From: Lytechinus variegatus
Lineage: Eukaryota > Echinodermata > Echinoidea > Temnopleuroida > Toxopneustidae
Direction of reading: 5' to 3'
Length of the DNA stretch: 64,000 nt
Assembly (NCBI RefSeq): GCF_018143015.1
Contig: NC_054740.1
Location: 9,318,140-9,382,139 of the forward strand
Shown: one piece after another, positions 1 through 11,085 of the stretch
How the letters are laid out: each line of letters begins with the position of its first letter
How positions within the stretch are numbered: the stretch's first letter is position 1
The notes under the pieces: generated by a model
Seen by the model: only the letters and a program-made list of their open reading frames with translations
Told to the model about the DNA's origin: nothing
Database searches by the model: none
Translations under genes and position numbers: made by a program

Positions 1-152
1 CAAGGTTTATCAAAAACATGAGTTGCAGCCAAATGGCTGTGTTGTCGTATGTATAATTACTAGACTCATTATATTTCGAACATTAAAGGCAGCAACATCT
101 GTAGAAAATAGTTAAGAAGGCAAGATAAATAAGGTAATAAAATAAATATACT

Positions 153-537
153 ATATACATATAATAATAATAATGATAATAATAATAACCAATTTTTATA
201 AGCCGCTTTTCCCAGAATGGCGAGTCAAAGAGCGTTACAGCATATTATTACCCCGGTCATTGGATTCATTTCAATCCTGCACGAAAAGTGCACAATTTCC
301 ACTCCCTCGGGAGCATTCCTTCCATTCATTGCAGCCTCATTATGGTGCTGGCAAAATCAAACATACAATATCTTTCGCATCCTACCGGGTGCCCATTTAG
401 CACCTGGGTCGAGAGTGGCAAAGTGTGGATTAACGCCTTACCAAAGGACGCTAGACCGCGGCGGGATTCGAACACACGACCCTCTGTTTACAAGGCGAGA
501 ATCCGAACCACTACACCACGGCTCTTTCATATACATA
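153..537 (-). mobile_element. tRNA-derived SINE with target duplication
   Basis: The element occupies about 162-528 and reads on the minus strand. Its head has the internal pol III promoter of a tRNA: an A box (TGGTGTAGTGG) followed by a B box (GTTCGAATCCC). The body is followed by an (AAT)n-type tail at 161-190. It is flanked by ATATACATA at 153-161 and 529-537, a 9-bp target duplication typical of LINE-mobilised SINEs. It lies in the intron upstream of the SLC6 exon. The body resembles the SINE at 27145-27480. Open frames here that read like DSNTRP are antisense translation of the tRNA region and are not genes. Confidence 0.85.
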
Positions 538-867
538 AGATAATACATCATGGAAACAATAAAAACAAAGTTCTAAAGATCTTTAAAATATATACGGATT
601 ATTATATTAAAGAGTTGTTTTCCTCATTTATGTTTAGAGATTGATATTGCAAATCTTTGTAATATAATTGCTTTTAAAAATACGAGTATATTGATTGGGA
701 TCTCTTGTATCGTGCAACGTATGGATATACGACGTATGACCTATGGCTCTATAGTCCTCCAGTTATTTTATGAGTCGCTATTCTAGTTTTAAAATATTAC
801 ATAATATATCTATCTATACTTAATCAAATACGATTAAACTACCTAATACTCTCATTTAACTCACCAG

Positions 868-1601
868 CTCATTGTGGTATTAGGAGTAATATTCTATACC
901 CCAGCATCAGTTGGAGACTACATCTTCGAACCTTGGGCCCAGGGGGTCGGCTGGCTACTTGCATGTCTGTCAATCGCTGCCATACCTGCGTACGCCATCT
1001 ACGCCATAATCTTCCACGCTAAGGGATCACTTTCCGAGGTACATATTTATTTCGATTTTACAATACTTCAATGACATTAAAGTATGGGTCAAAGAAGTAA
1101 CAAAAAATCATGCCTATAGGGAATTAAGAGAGGAAAAAGAGCTGTTATGGGCAGTTTAAACATCGATGTCATCATTGCCACAAATAAATCACAAAAAGTT
1201 GATCATGCTTATATCGTTAAATGGAAGAGAAATTATACTTAAATGTTAGCTCTCTGTACGCCGCAGTCCTATTAATTATCATGTTAATAACCTGGTCATT
1301 TTTTTTCTCTGAACTTTCCCAGCGTCTTTCATTCTTGGTAAAACCGAGATGGGACTGGGGTCCAGCGCTGAATGTAGACCGTATCGCCCACGGATACAAG
1401 CCATTCCCTCCCGGTCGAGGCGGACCTATCCCCGATGACTATTCTGGAGAATACGCTATGGAATCTGACGGCACGGCGATATACACCCCTTCGAAAGGCG
1501 TGTCCATCGATTGCGGGAAGTATACTGTGACGTCAGATCAGGGACACGGGATCGATAACGCTAGCAATGGAAGCCCACCTCCTTATAATATGGTTATTTA
1601 A
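868..1601 (+). CDS. SLC6 sodium- and chloride-dependent transporter, C-terminal exons (glycine-transporter-like)
   Basis: These are the last two coding exons of a plasma-membrane Na+/Cl--coupled neurotransmitter or amino-acid symporter. Exon 868-1038 follows an AG acceptor at 866-867 and ends before a GT donor. It encodes the end of the transporter fold, including FYTPASVGDYIFEPWAQGVGWLL and following hydrophobic residues that form TM12. Exon 1323-1601 follows CTTTCCCAG and encodes RLSFLVKPRWDWGPAL, then a hydrophilic cytosolic tail. The junction is phase 0. The PxxDWGPAL block after TM12 is characteristic of the glycine/proline-transporter branch (SLC6A5/A7/A9). The tail ends PPPYNMVI: a PPxY WW-domain motif, and a hydrophobic-x-hydrophobic terminus that could bind a class II PDZ domain. 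The remaining exons must lie left of the window. The stop codon TAA overlaps the TTAA at the left end of a foldback MITE. The family call is firm; the substrate is inferred. Confidence 0.88.
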
Positions 1602-2178
1602 AGGAGAATGAAACTTTTGGAACAAAATCAAAGAAACGGATTACGAAAGTTTGAGAAAAATCGGACAAATAACGAGAAAGTTATGAGCATTTGAATATTG
1701 CAATCGATCACTAATGCTATGAAGATCCTCATATTGGCAATGCAACAAAGATGTGTGATGTCACTTGTGAACAACTATCCCCATTACTTTAGTATATATT
1801 TCACTTAAACTGCCTCTTTTATCACATTTATCAGTAGATCATTTGTTCTTTCTATAGGAGGGCATGTAATACAGATAAAAAAAATACATAATGGATGAAG
1901 AGTTTGTATCACCTTAAGAAAAAACAAAAAGATACATTTTTGGGGTATTTTAGAGTCCATCTATTAAGGGAAAGTAGTTCACATGTGACATCACACATCC
2001 TTGTCGCATTGCCAAATGGGAGGATCTCCATAGCATTATAATGATTGCAATATTCAAATGCTCATAACTTTCTCATTATTTTGTTCGATGTTTCTCAAAC
2101 TTTCTTTGTTCTTATTCTTTGATTTTTCTGTTTCGACACAAGCCTTTTTTTTGTTCCAAAGGTTTCATTCCCCTTTAA
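1598..2178. mobile_element. TTAA-flanked foldback MITE starting at the SLC6 stop codon
   Basis: The two halves are long imperfect inverted repeats. The left end is TTAAAGGAGAATGAAAC and the right end is its near complement, GTTTCATTCCCCTTTAA. Internal blocks such as AACTTTCTC and GTGATGTCAC also mirror each other. TTAA is present at both ends (1598-1601, 2175-2178), which fits a TTAA target duplication of the piggyBac type. There is no coding capacity. The left TTAA contains the TAA stop of the transporter, so the element begins the 3' UTR. Confidence 0.85.
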
Positions 2179-2960
2179 GAACGACGTATGTGCCTACAAA
2201 AGCAGAACCTCAGTCTTAGGTCATATGGAAGTGGACCAACTCTCTTTAAAATAAGTAAAAACAAAACTCTCTCATGGACCCATTTAATGTTAGAGACGCT
2301 GGAGTACAAAACCTATACATCTAGAGGCATAACACACAAGCGGATGGCGGGCAGATAAGACAACGATCCCTTATGATTTTCCAAGTAGTGAAAGAACTAA
2401 GGAGAGAATGAAATTAGAAAAGGAAATGTCGTGAAATACCGATTTATCTAACTGAGTAAAATACATTGCCGTAGATCGTCTTGCCCTTATTGCACCTGCG
2501 CCGCCCTATTCATAAACATTATAAAGTAATTATTACATAACGGATTTCTTCCTTTTCTCCGGACACATGGTATTGAAATTCATAATAACGAAACGCCCGA
2601 TTTTAAATTTAAATTGAAACTGAATTGGCAGACATGTCCAGGTCCCGAGTAAGGGGTTAAGAATAATTCGAATAAGGGTACACTTTCCATTTTTTTTTCT
2701 TAAATGTAAAAATGGCAAAACAACAGAAGTTCGATCTCCTGAAATCCACTGAGATTTGGTAAATATTGTCTTAATATATGCCTATATTAATTCTACGTTT
2801 TCGACAGTAAAAACATGTTTTGGAGAAGTGTTTTTCTCGGACAATTTAAATCTTAATGTAGAGAACAGACATTAGTTTAGGATATTACATGAATGATGCA
2901 AAAATGAGGAATATCATTGACAGCGGTGATATATAAATTTATATAAGTCAATCTTGGAAT
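2179..2960. other. Intergenic or 3' UTR DNA, nothing recognised
   Basis: This AT-rich sequence follows the MITE. It may hold the rest of the SLC6 3' UTR. No conserved reading frame or structured element was seen. Confidence 0.4.
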
Positions 2961-2961
2961 A

Positions 2962-3029
2962 GAAATACATACATACATATATACACCTATACATACATCC
3001 GTACATACATACATATACATACATACATA

Positions 3030-3120
<91 letters not shown>
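2962..3120. repeat. (ACAT)n then (AT)n microsatellite
   Basis: A run of ACAT-type tetranucleotides passes directly into about 85 bp of uninterrupted AT dinucleotides ending near 3118. Confidence 0.95.
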
Positions 3121-3122
<2 letters not shown>

Positions 3123-3613
3123 TATTTGTGTCTTTTATATATTTTACAATTGTATGTGGTATACCTATAAATAATCTATTATAGTTTATACTGTTTAATT
3201 ACTGAATGAGTTTCTGCTTTCTTGAGTTACCATAAAATTTGTTATACATGTACAAACTTGTTGAATAAAATAAATCAATATAATCATAATAATCAATGAA
3301 TTAACTATGTAAAATCATGATCAATCTTATTGCTTTGGAAACGACGTTATTTGTTCCAAGCTGTAGTGACCAGGAATATAGTCTCGTAGTCGTCAGTGAT
3401 ACACACCTCGCACAAAATGCATACGCAGTATTCATATCGCTTTTTAAAAACCAGGATCAGGAAATAATCATAAAATGCTTTTTGACGCGAATGAAATATC
3501 TGAGGGCAGTAAGTCGAAAAATGTCAAGCACACATTAGCAGGATGAGATAAAACAGTTTTGCTACAAGATTAGATATTAGATAAACTATCATTTGCAAAT
3601 CAAATACAAGTTC

Positions 3614-3752
3614 CGCCAGGATAGTAGTCTAGCAAATTTGAAAGTGATTGAGTACTAGACTGGAAAGATATTATTTTCAACCTATAGACTAATTCGAACT
3701 ATAGCTTTCCAGTGTACTCAATCACTTTCAAATTCGCCAGACTGTCCTGGCG
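3614..3752. repeat. Short palindromic hairpin element
   Basis: The left arm (CCGCCAGGATAG, then AAATTTGAAAGTGATTGAGTA) is mirrored by the right arm (TACTCAATCACTTTCAAATT, then GTCCTGGCG) around a short loop. It is a MITE-like foldback with no coding capacity. Confidence 0.8.
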
Positions 3753-3774
3753 ATTTATTGTTCTGGAAACAGTG

Positions 3775-3895
3775 TTATAGTGCCTTGATGCTCGGCCTTG
3801 GCCTTATAAGGTCTACTTTTTCAAAGCCTTGGCCTCGATGATTTTGAGCCTTGAAATTTCAAGGCATTTTCAAGGCTTTTTCAAGGCGTTTTATA
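3775..3895. repeat. CAAGGC/GCCTTG-rich degenerate tandem repeat
   Basis: Repeated GCCTTGG and TCAAGGC words alternate over about 120 bp. It is non-coding low-complexity sequence. Confidence 0.6.
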
Positions 3896-5240
3896 TTTTG
3901 TACTTTCACTTGTTTTTATATAATTAGTTACAAATGTTTAAATTGTTCTGTATATCTAATGACACTAATGGTCAATACTACCAGTCAGCAGTAGCAGCAG
4001 CAGTAGTAAGTGGACTTAGCAGTGCCATCAATTTTAATTATCAAGAATTATCACTACATAATTAAGTAACAAAGAAAACAGAAGTGATGAAAAATAACAT
4101 TATTAATTGGTAATAATTATGTTGTTTAAAAATGATGATAATGGCAAAATCAATAATAATGATAATGATGAAGATTATAGTGATTTTATGACAGGAATAA
4201 TTCTGACAGATCTGACTGCAATTTTGACAACAGTATTCATACTTTAAGAATAGCTACATGTAACTCTAAAGAATGATAACAAGGTTGATTCCTATTCCAT
4301 TAGGATTTTCCTTGTATTATCTTTGACCAACAAGAATGTTTTAAGTCTTAATGATATTCTGAAAAGATTTGGTAAACTTAAACACAAGAGGCAAGGCAGA
4401 GGAATGGGCAGAGAGATAGAGAGGAGAAGGGGGAGGCTGGTTTGGCAGAATATACTGCTAAATCAGTTAATATGTTGATAGGTAGTACATCTAAAAAATG
4501 TTTTGGGGGGGTTAGTGTCTCCGATTGACAAAACAGAGTAAAAAAAGGTTACTTATTTTTAATCATATGGTTCGACAGTGAATTTCATTTCACTACAGTT
4601 TCAAGGAAACAAACAAAATATTTGTTTTTGTGTCAGTGTGGTTTCATACAAAATTCTATTTTATTGTTTTAAAGAATAATTCAGATTTAACCTCCCCAAA
4701 CTAATGGTGGTGGGTGTGCCCCATTTATTTTATATCCTTTTGAGTATAACGGTATAAAAAGAGGGAAGAATTGGTTATGGAGATATCTGCGCAAAGGAGA
4801 TGTTGTCTTTTCATACGTCTTTATCCACTGTGAATAATCTTGCATTTAAATATTGATTAATAATTATCCTTCATTTTCCATAAATGAATTTGTATCAGCA
4901 ATTCGGCTCCCTGGCGCAATGGGTGAGAAATTCTTAACCTGGCAACCGTTGTACTTTGGATGTCGTTTAGCTGGGAGATGTCTATATTGCCTCCACGTTT
5001 TGTAAGCATGACAAATTATGATAAGATTAATTATTTTCAGAGATAGTGGATGAATATCAGTGTTGGTAAATATTGAACTACCTAGCTGCATTATAATACT
5101 ATAATAGTGTTGTTTCGTGGGAGTATACTTGGGTAATCTCACCCCCTTCGCACATCAGGGGGGAGAGAATAATGAATAACGATAAACATAAAATGTATAG
5201 AGCAGCTTATTTTCAGCTACGATGACTATAAGAACTTTTT
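3896..5240. other. Intergenic, AT-rich, nothing recognised
   Basis: Only short simple-sequence patches (AATAAT, GATAAT) were seen. A minus-strand open frame at 4864-5142 has no recognisable domain and is not called. Confidence 0.4.
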
Positions 5241-5401
5241 TTTAATGTTTCTCATCACTATTAAAAAAAATTAATGCATTAAAATATGTTATAATATCAC
5301 TACTTGGTATCGAATTAAGAATCAACACTGGGGAGAAACACTTGGTGTGATCCTTATAAAAAAAAATTCTCCGCAGTCGTGTATATACACCCTCTGAACC
5401 C

Positions 5402-6721
5402 ATGTTCTCTTTACGCACTTCCACCCCCCCCCCCACGATGTTGGTATTCCGCTTTGACTTTGAGTATAAAACGAGGACGAAAGTGCATCCTGGCGACAAT
5501 TACGCTAAAGCTGCCGTCACGATGGGGGATCCAGAGCCCATTTGCTCAGGGAAGGATCCGACCCAGTGCGATCTAACAAATCATACCGACATAGCAACAT
5601 TTCTCAGATATACCGACAGCGAGCGGATTCTCATCGTCATCATCATTCCCATCATTCTTGTGATCGGAGTATGTGCGAACATGACATTTATTTTTGTGGT
5701 ACTGCGTTTAAGACACATGCACACCGTCACAAATTATTATTTACTGAACCTGGCCATTTCTGATGTGTCTTTCCTGAGCTTGGCAGTGGGGGATAAGCTC
5801 GCTTTGTATCTTGAATCGCCGATGGTTGACGACCAACGTGTTTTGGGACCATGGGGATGTACTCTTCTATACTATACGACCAATATTTGTTTCCTTGCAT
5901 CTATGTTTCTCATTACTGCGGTCATGGCGGAAAAGTTTTATGCAGTTTGCAAGCCTTTGCACCATCGGGTGGCCAGCGGGATAAGAAGGACCGTCAGAAC
6001 TCTGGTAATAGTTTGGATAGTGGCATTACTTTTTGCCTTTCTTCTCATCCCATCACACGCTGTGTACAATGACTACCAGATCATTTGGCCAGATGAAGAT
6101 GTTTATTCGGTTTTCCCTCTTGATGTAGGGAAATGCGAACCAGTACGTTCTATGGCTGCAAATTACATCGCCAATGGGATTCAAACAATACCCTTTTTCA
6201 CCGTCATGGTCGTCAATTTTTACATGAATGTGCGCATCGTGAGAGCGCTCACGGAGCGCATGCGCGCACACCCTGGTTCCATCGCAGCCAATGAGCGTCT
6301 GCATGGGATCATAAACGCGCGAAACCAGCGGACCCGAAATCAGGTTGTCCGTATGCTTGTCATCAATGGCGTCGTATTTTTCTGCCTCCTGTCTCCGTTT
6401 CAAATATTTTCTTTATACAGAATGATTGAGGGATTAGTCACCGATACCACCTCCAATATCGCAATACGCACGCGTCAACTCGTGTGGGCATTTCGTATTT
6501 TATCTTACATCAACCCCGCTGTGAATCCTTTTATTTATACTTTATCCAACAAGCGATACCGTCGTGCGTTTTTCTTAGCAATTCCTTGCCTCAAACGACT
6601 TTGTCTCCAACATCGCAATCCAGATCGAGCCGCATTAGCGGGAACAGTACATGTCTCATTGGAAGAATCGAAAAACAAAAACCAAGAGTCGCATTCAGAA
6701 AACTCTACTCGATCGTCATAG
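5402..6721 (+). CDS. Rhodopsin-family (class A) peptide GPCR, TRH/ETH/neuromedin-receptor-like, intronless
   Basis: This is a 439-codon single-exon receptor with seven hydrophobic segments. In the frame from 5402: TM1 about 75-101 (GVCAN, N93), TM2 about 111-134 (LAISD, D121), TM3 from C153, TM4 about 199-219, TM5 about 254-278 (P264), TM6 about 314-339 (P332), TM7 about 358-380 with NPFIY at 375-379. C153 and C245 would form the usual extracellular disulfide. NHT at 60-62 is an N-glycosylation site, and C396 and C401 could be palmitoylated. The better start is probably Met41 at 5522 (ACGATGG), because the first 40 codons cross a poly-C tract and look non-coding. It acts at the plasma membrane through G proteins; the ligand is unknown. 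Odd points: the DRY position reads EKF (177-179), and TM6 reads CLLSP rather than CWxP. The closest family by eye is the TRH/ETH receptor group, which is an inference. Confidence 0.88.
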   Translation: MFSLRTSTPPPTMLVFRFDFEYKTRTKVHPGDNYAKAAVTMGDPEPICSGKDPTQCDLTNHTDIATFLRYTDSERILIVIIIPIILVIGVCANMTFIFVVLRLRHMHTVTNYYLLNLAISDVSFLSLAVGDKLALYLESPMVDDQRVLGPWGCTLLYYTTNICFLASMFLITAVMAEKFYAVCKPLHHRVASGIRRTVRTLVIVWIVALLFAFLLIPSHAVYNDYQIIWPDEDVYSVFPLDVGKCEPVRSMAANYIANGIQTIPFFTVMVVNFYMNVRIVRALTERMRAHPGSIAANERLHGIINARNQRTRNQVVRMLVINGVVFFCLLSPFQIFSLYRMIEGLVTDTTSNIAIRTRQLVWAFRILSYINPAVNPFIYTLSNKRYRRAFFLAIPCLKRLCLQHRNPDRAALAGTVHVSLEESKNKNQESHSENSTRSS

Positions 6722-9232
6722 ATTTGTCGACATCAAATTGTCTTACAACCCCCCCCCCCAAACTGGTTTGTGTTATATGCGATGAAACTTTATTCAACAA
6801 GTGCAAGTTGTCAACAGTTTTCACATACACAGTTTGAAATTACTTTATTCACCTTCTTTTGCTAGAGTAACAAAAAAATAATAATTTAACTTTGAAATGC
6901 AGCTACAGGTTTTTATACCTTTATTCTTTGTTATGGAAATTTGGCCATCGAAAGCAACTTCAATGACTTCGAAAATTTTCATTGTGAGCTCTTAGTCATA
7001 ATACCTTTCTAGGTTAACTGCTTCTCTAACTCCCACTTCCCTTGCTTAACTGTCGAACTATTGTTTATGAAAATGAAGGAGGCATTTCGACATTAATAAA
7101 ACCTTAAAAGTTTTTATTTTATTATCAGATTACAGAAAAATGCAAATGCTTATTTATGCATGACCAAACACCTTTTTTGTTCATGGTGTAAAAAGTTAGT
7201 TGTTAAAATGAAAGATGATAGGAAGTATTTGTATGCACACGGACGATACAAGACAACAGAGAAAATGGCACAACCAAACAACAACCAAAAAGCTTTATAT
7301 CAAAACTGCATTTTAGTCCTTGACTCTTGACAAACGTGCCATTTTTCGTCAGCTCCGAAACTTAGAACGAAACTACTGTTCAGGTTCACCCTCCCAACTG
7401 TTCTTTGTCCTTTTTAATGATCATTTTCAATACATTTACCATGTTCTCGAATCATATGTACGTCGCGGAACTAAATTACCTATTGACGTGGTAGGTCCAT
7501 GGTTCAAGCAAAGTCTGAATTAAAGCACTGACAGTATGATTATGTTCAATTGTTTTATGTACAATTTAGAATAGATAGTGTGTAATGTTTCTAGATGAGA
7601 GCTTTGTTAGACATCTTACTCGAAGTAGGCCTACACGAAATAAGAGATTGCCACATTAAAATGTCAGGGATTCGGTCAAGAAGAAGGGTTTTTCAATTAA
7701 TAATTGGCAAATAAGCAATTACTTCTTGAAAATAAATTTATTTCAATGTTCTCTGCCTTTTTTTCCAAAGTCACCAACAATTGAAGAAAAACTCCCGTTA
7801 TACGAGAAATCCTACCCCCCCCCCCAAAAAAAATGATTGAAATTGGAAAAGGAGCAATCAACAAGCATAATTCTCAAAATGTCATTGAATTAGATGTAAT
7901 ATAAGAAAATTATGATATTTTTGAATCTCTCTTATGTAAAAAAAAATAAAGTAATTCATGCGTAACACATTATGATGTCACTCCCGTATCTTTTTAGTAT
8001 TTCATAGTAAGAATTATACCATGTTTGTCACTTTGGCAGGTTTGGCAATGATAAGACTCTTATTCAAATCACAATGCAACATGTTCAGGGATGAATCGAA
8101 TGTTATTTCACATTACGAAGAGAAAATATAATATTTCATACTTCACAATGACATATAGGGGAGATCGGGGTTAGTTGGAACGCGTCGGGGTAAGTTGAAA
8201 CATTGTAATATTCTTTAACGCCTGTAAAATAAATTTATGCAATACTGCCCTCAATTTATTGTTATCAATAATACAACAGTATTATAATTATAAAGAATAT
8301 TTCATTTTTTGCAGATTTGACTCTAAGGGAGCATCTTCATTGAATCACAGTAGGTTGCAAGTTTGCAACCATGCTACAGTACGAATAAAATTAACAATTA
8401 GGCCTTCACTCACAAAAAAGATATTTCATTTCAAGCAGTGGTTGTGAAACCTTGGGGACTAGGACGTAAGGCCTTCCCTAACCCTTTTCAATAAATGTAT
8501 ATACAAAAATGTACCCAATTGTGATTTTTTGGAGTACGGTAACCCCCACCTCCCCCCCCCCCCCCCTCAAAACCTGCCCAGCGGGCATGGATGAAGTCAT
8601 TAGTTTCGTATCATATTATACTGTCATTTGCATATTATACTGACGAGGATACACGTGCGGGTTTGTGAAAATAATCTTATGTCAAAACTTTAAGATATCA
8701 AATTTTTATGAAATTTTCAGGGTTATGCTTGGTTTCTCTCCCCAGCCCCCCCTCTCTCTTTATCTAAATCTACTTTAACAGGGGATGGACTCGCTCTTTA
8801 AGCATCCATAATTTTCATATTTCTCTCAATTTTCAGTCTTTCACCTTTTTCCTTTTCTTATTTTGATTTTCTATATTTGATTTATTGTTTGATTCTGCAT
8901 TCATAACATTCGTACAATACAATTTGAATTTTTATTACATAACAAACACAATATATCGGTAATTGATTTTGGTATGAATCATGAGGGAAATAAAGCTAGA
9001 TAAAATAGTCATTCTAAACAAATATGATCTACTACCAACAAAAAAATATAACATTTACAGTTTGCAGGCAAAGGATTGTCCTTACAAGCAGATTGCTTGA
9101 AAAAATGACAACCCCGGAATAAAACTCATTAAAGTAATAAATACATTTATAAAGCAGAATGGAAATGTCATTTTGATCATAATGTTATAACGACGAAGAT
9201 AGAGGATTGTGATAATGGTGAAAATGAAGGCC
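6722..9232. other. Intergenic, AT-rich, nothing recognised
   Basis: It contains poly-C runs (6750, 7815, 8552) and two imperfect copies of a GGGGTTAGTTGGAAC-type word at 8160-8205. No reading frame has recognisable features. Confidence 0.4.
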
Positions 9233-9293
9233 ATGATGGAGATAGAGATGATGATGATGATGATGACGATGATGACGATGATGACGACGGTCA
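9233..9293. repeat. (GAT)n trinucleotide microsatellite
   Basis: Uninterrupted GAT/GAC triplets cover about 50 bp. Open frames across it are artefacts. Confidence 0.9.
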
Positions 9294-9370
9294 CGGGATA
9301 GTATTTTGGTGATGATTAAATCACAGAAATAGTGATTTAATGATTGACTGAAATACTGACACGAAAAAAA

Positions 9371-9560
9371 TTACTTGATATTCTGATAAAAACATGGATT
9401 TACTATTTGCCTTAATGAGAGCCTAGATACAGAAATGAACATTTTTTTAATAGACTCTGGTAGAGAGCTCCATAAATCGGGACCATGGTGTCTTATGGAT
9501 CTCTGTGCAATAAGCAAATTGGGGTTGATTAAATGGAAATTTGAAGACTTAAGTGTAGGG
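9371..9560 (-). pseudogene. LINE ORF2 C-terminal fragment, 3' half of a split copy
   Basis: On the minus strand the sequence reads LKSSNFHLINPN, then RSIRHHGPDLWSSLPESIKK. This is the characteristic end of Jockey/CR1/L2-type LINE reverse-transcriptase proteins (SIRxxGPxxWNSLPxSIK). Just upstream in the LINE frame the sequence is broken by the 10-kb insertion. The frame resumes at 19652, where KNSYPT leads into LKSSN when the GTGTAGGG duplication is collapsed. This is a dead LINE copy. Confidence 0.8.
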
Positions 9561-9650
9561 CGGGGGCGTCGATCCATTTTTCAGATGGGGGGGGGCAAAA
9601 TTATGAATCAACATTCCAAAGGCGCTCGATCACACAAAACAAACAAATTT

Positions 9651-9690
9651 ACCCACACACACACACATACATAGGCCTATATACATATTC
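9651..9690. repeat. (CA)n/(CATA)n short microsatellite
   Basis: A run of CACACA passes into CATA repeats inside the left margin of the composite insertion. Confidence 0.8.
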
Positions 9691-10720
9691 ATATATATAA
9701 ACCCCTCAAATAAAGTTTGGAAATCTGTGTTTAGCCATTAATTTCTCCCAACTCCCTAGATTACTCAATGCATATTTTATATCATTCAAAAGATATAATT
9801 TAAAAGGATAATATGCTGGGGATCATGCCATCACGAAAAGAGCAGAATTCAAAAGTGTTGGGTGAGGTCTGAATCGGAACGCTGCAAAACGAGCAGAAAT
9901 GGTCATGAAGGGTCAATACAAAACATGATTCTTTTGTCTGAGTCAATAGAGCCGAGATGAAAATCCATTTAAATCAAGCCCCTGCTTCTGTATGGTTGTT
10001 CCGAAGGTTCGTTAATCCGAAAACGAATTAACGAAGGTTCGTTAATCCGTAAACGAAATGAGGTTCGTAATTCCGAAGGTTCGTTTGTCCGAAAACGAAA
10101 TGAGGTTCGTAATTCCGAAGGTTCGTTAGTCCGAAAGCGAAATAAGGTTCGTTAATCCGAAAATTGAATAAGGTTCGTATTTCCGAAAATGATATTAATT
10201 CATTTTGGTGCTGTTCTTGCAAGATAACAGGATAATAAACTAACGAACGATGATATATGTGTGTGTTGTGGCCAAAGCATGTATTGATTTAAGAATAGGC
10301 TTAATACGCTTAATTTCGATTTTATCTGAGCAAATGCTGCCCAAGCAAATGGTTTAAAGGTGCAGCTAGGGGATTAAGTGTGTTGGTCGTTTGCGAGTAA
10401 CCTCCAGATAATATGATTTGTATTGGAGTGGATGTCCTTTTTAATAAGAGCTTCTCCTGAAAATTGATCTAAAATGTATACTTTAAATAGAGTATTTATT
10501 TTGAAAAAAAAGGAATTTCCCATTTTGGAAAAATAGCATTTCCCTGTTATTTCTTTTTGGGGGTACAAGTGCCCACGGCTACCCCCCCCCCCAGGCGGAT
10601 CAAAATTTCGCCAATGGGGGGGGGGGCGATTTTTTTTCACCCATAATTTCCCGGATCGGCAGCTTTAAAGTTGATTTTTTTTGTTTGTCTGTTTCTTTGA
10701 AAGGGTATTCCTAATCGCAT

Positions 10721-11085
10721 ACATTCGTAATTCCGAAGCTTCGTAATTCCGAAGGTTCGGTTATTCCGAAGGTTCGTATTTCCGAAGGTTCGTAATTCCG
10801 AAGGTTCGTCAATCCGAAAACGAAATAAGGTTCGTAATTCCGAAGGTTCGTTAATCCGAAAACGAAATAAGGTTCGTAATTCCGAAGGTTCGTTAATCCG
10901 AAAACAAAATAAGGTTCGTAATTCCGAAGGTTCGTTAATCCGAAAACAAAATAAGGTTCGTAATTCCGAAGGTTCGTTAATCCGAAAACGAAATAAGGTT
11001 CGTAATTCCGAAGGTTCGTTAATCCGAAAACGAAATAAGGTTCGTTAATCCGAAAATTAAATAAGGTTCGTATTTCCGAAAATGA
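10721..11085. repeat. Left minisatellite arm of element A
   Basis: It holds about nine tandem units alternating TTCGTAATTCCGAAGG and TTCGTTAATCCGAAAACGAA, with a basic period near 42 bp. It is the inverted counterpart of 13655-14015. Confidence 0.9.

Noticed and set aside
173-644. Overlapping plus-strand open frames including a DSNTRP-like peptide
   Set aside because: Antisense translation of the tRNA-derived SINE at 162-528. The same peptide appears at the SINE near 27041-27386.
4864-5142. 92-codon minus-strand open frame upstream of the GPCR
   Set aside because: No domain, no conserved features, AT-rich; likely chance.
9082-9294. Ile-rich minus-strand open frame
   Set aside because: Translation of a GAT microsatellite plus AT-rich DNA.
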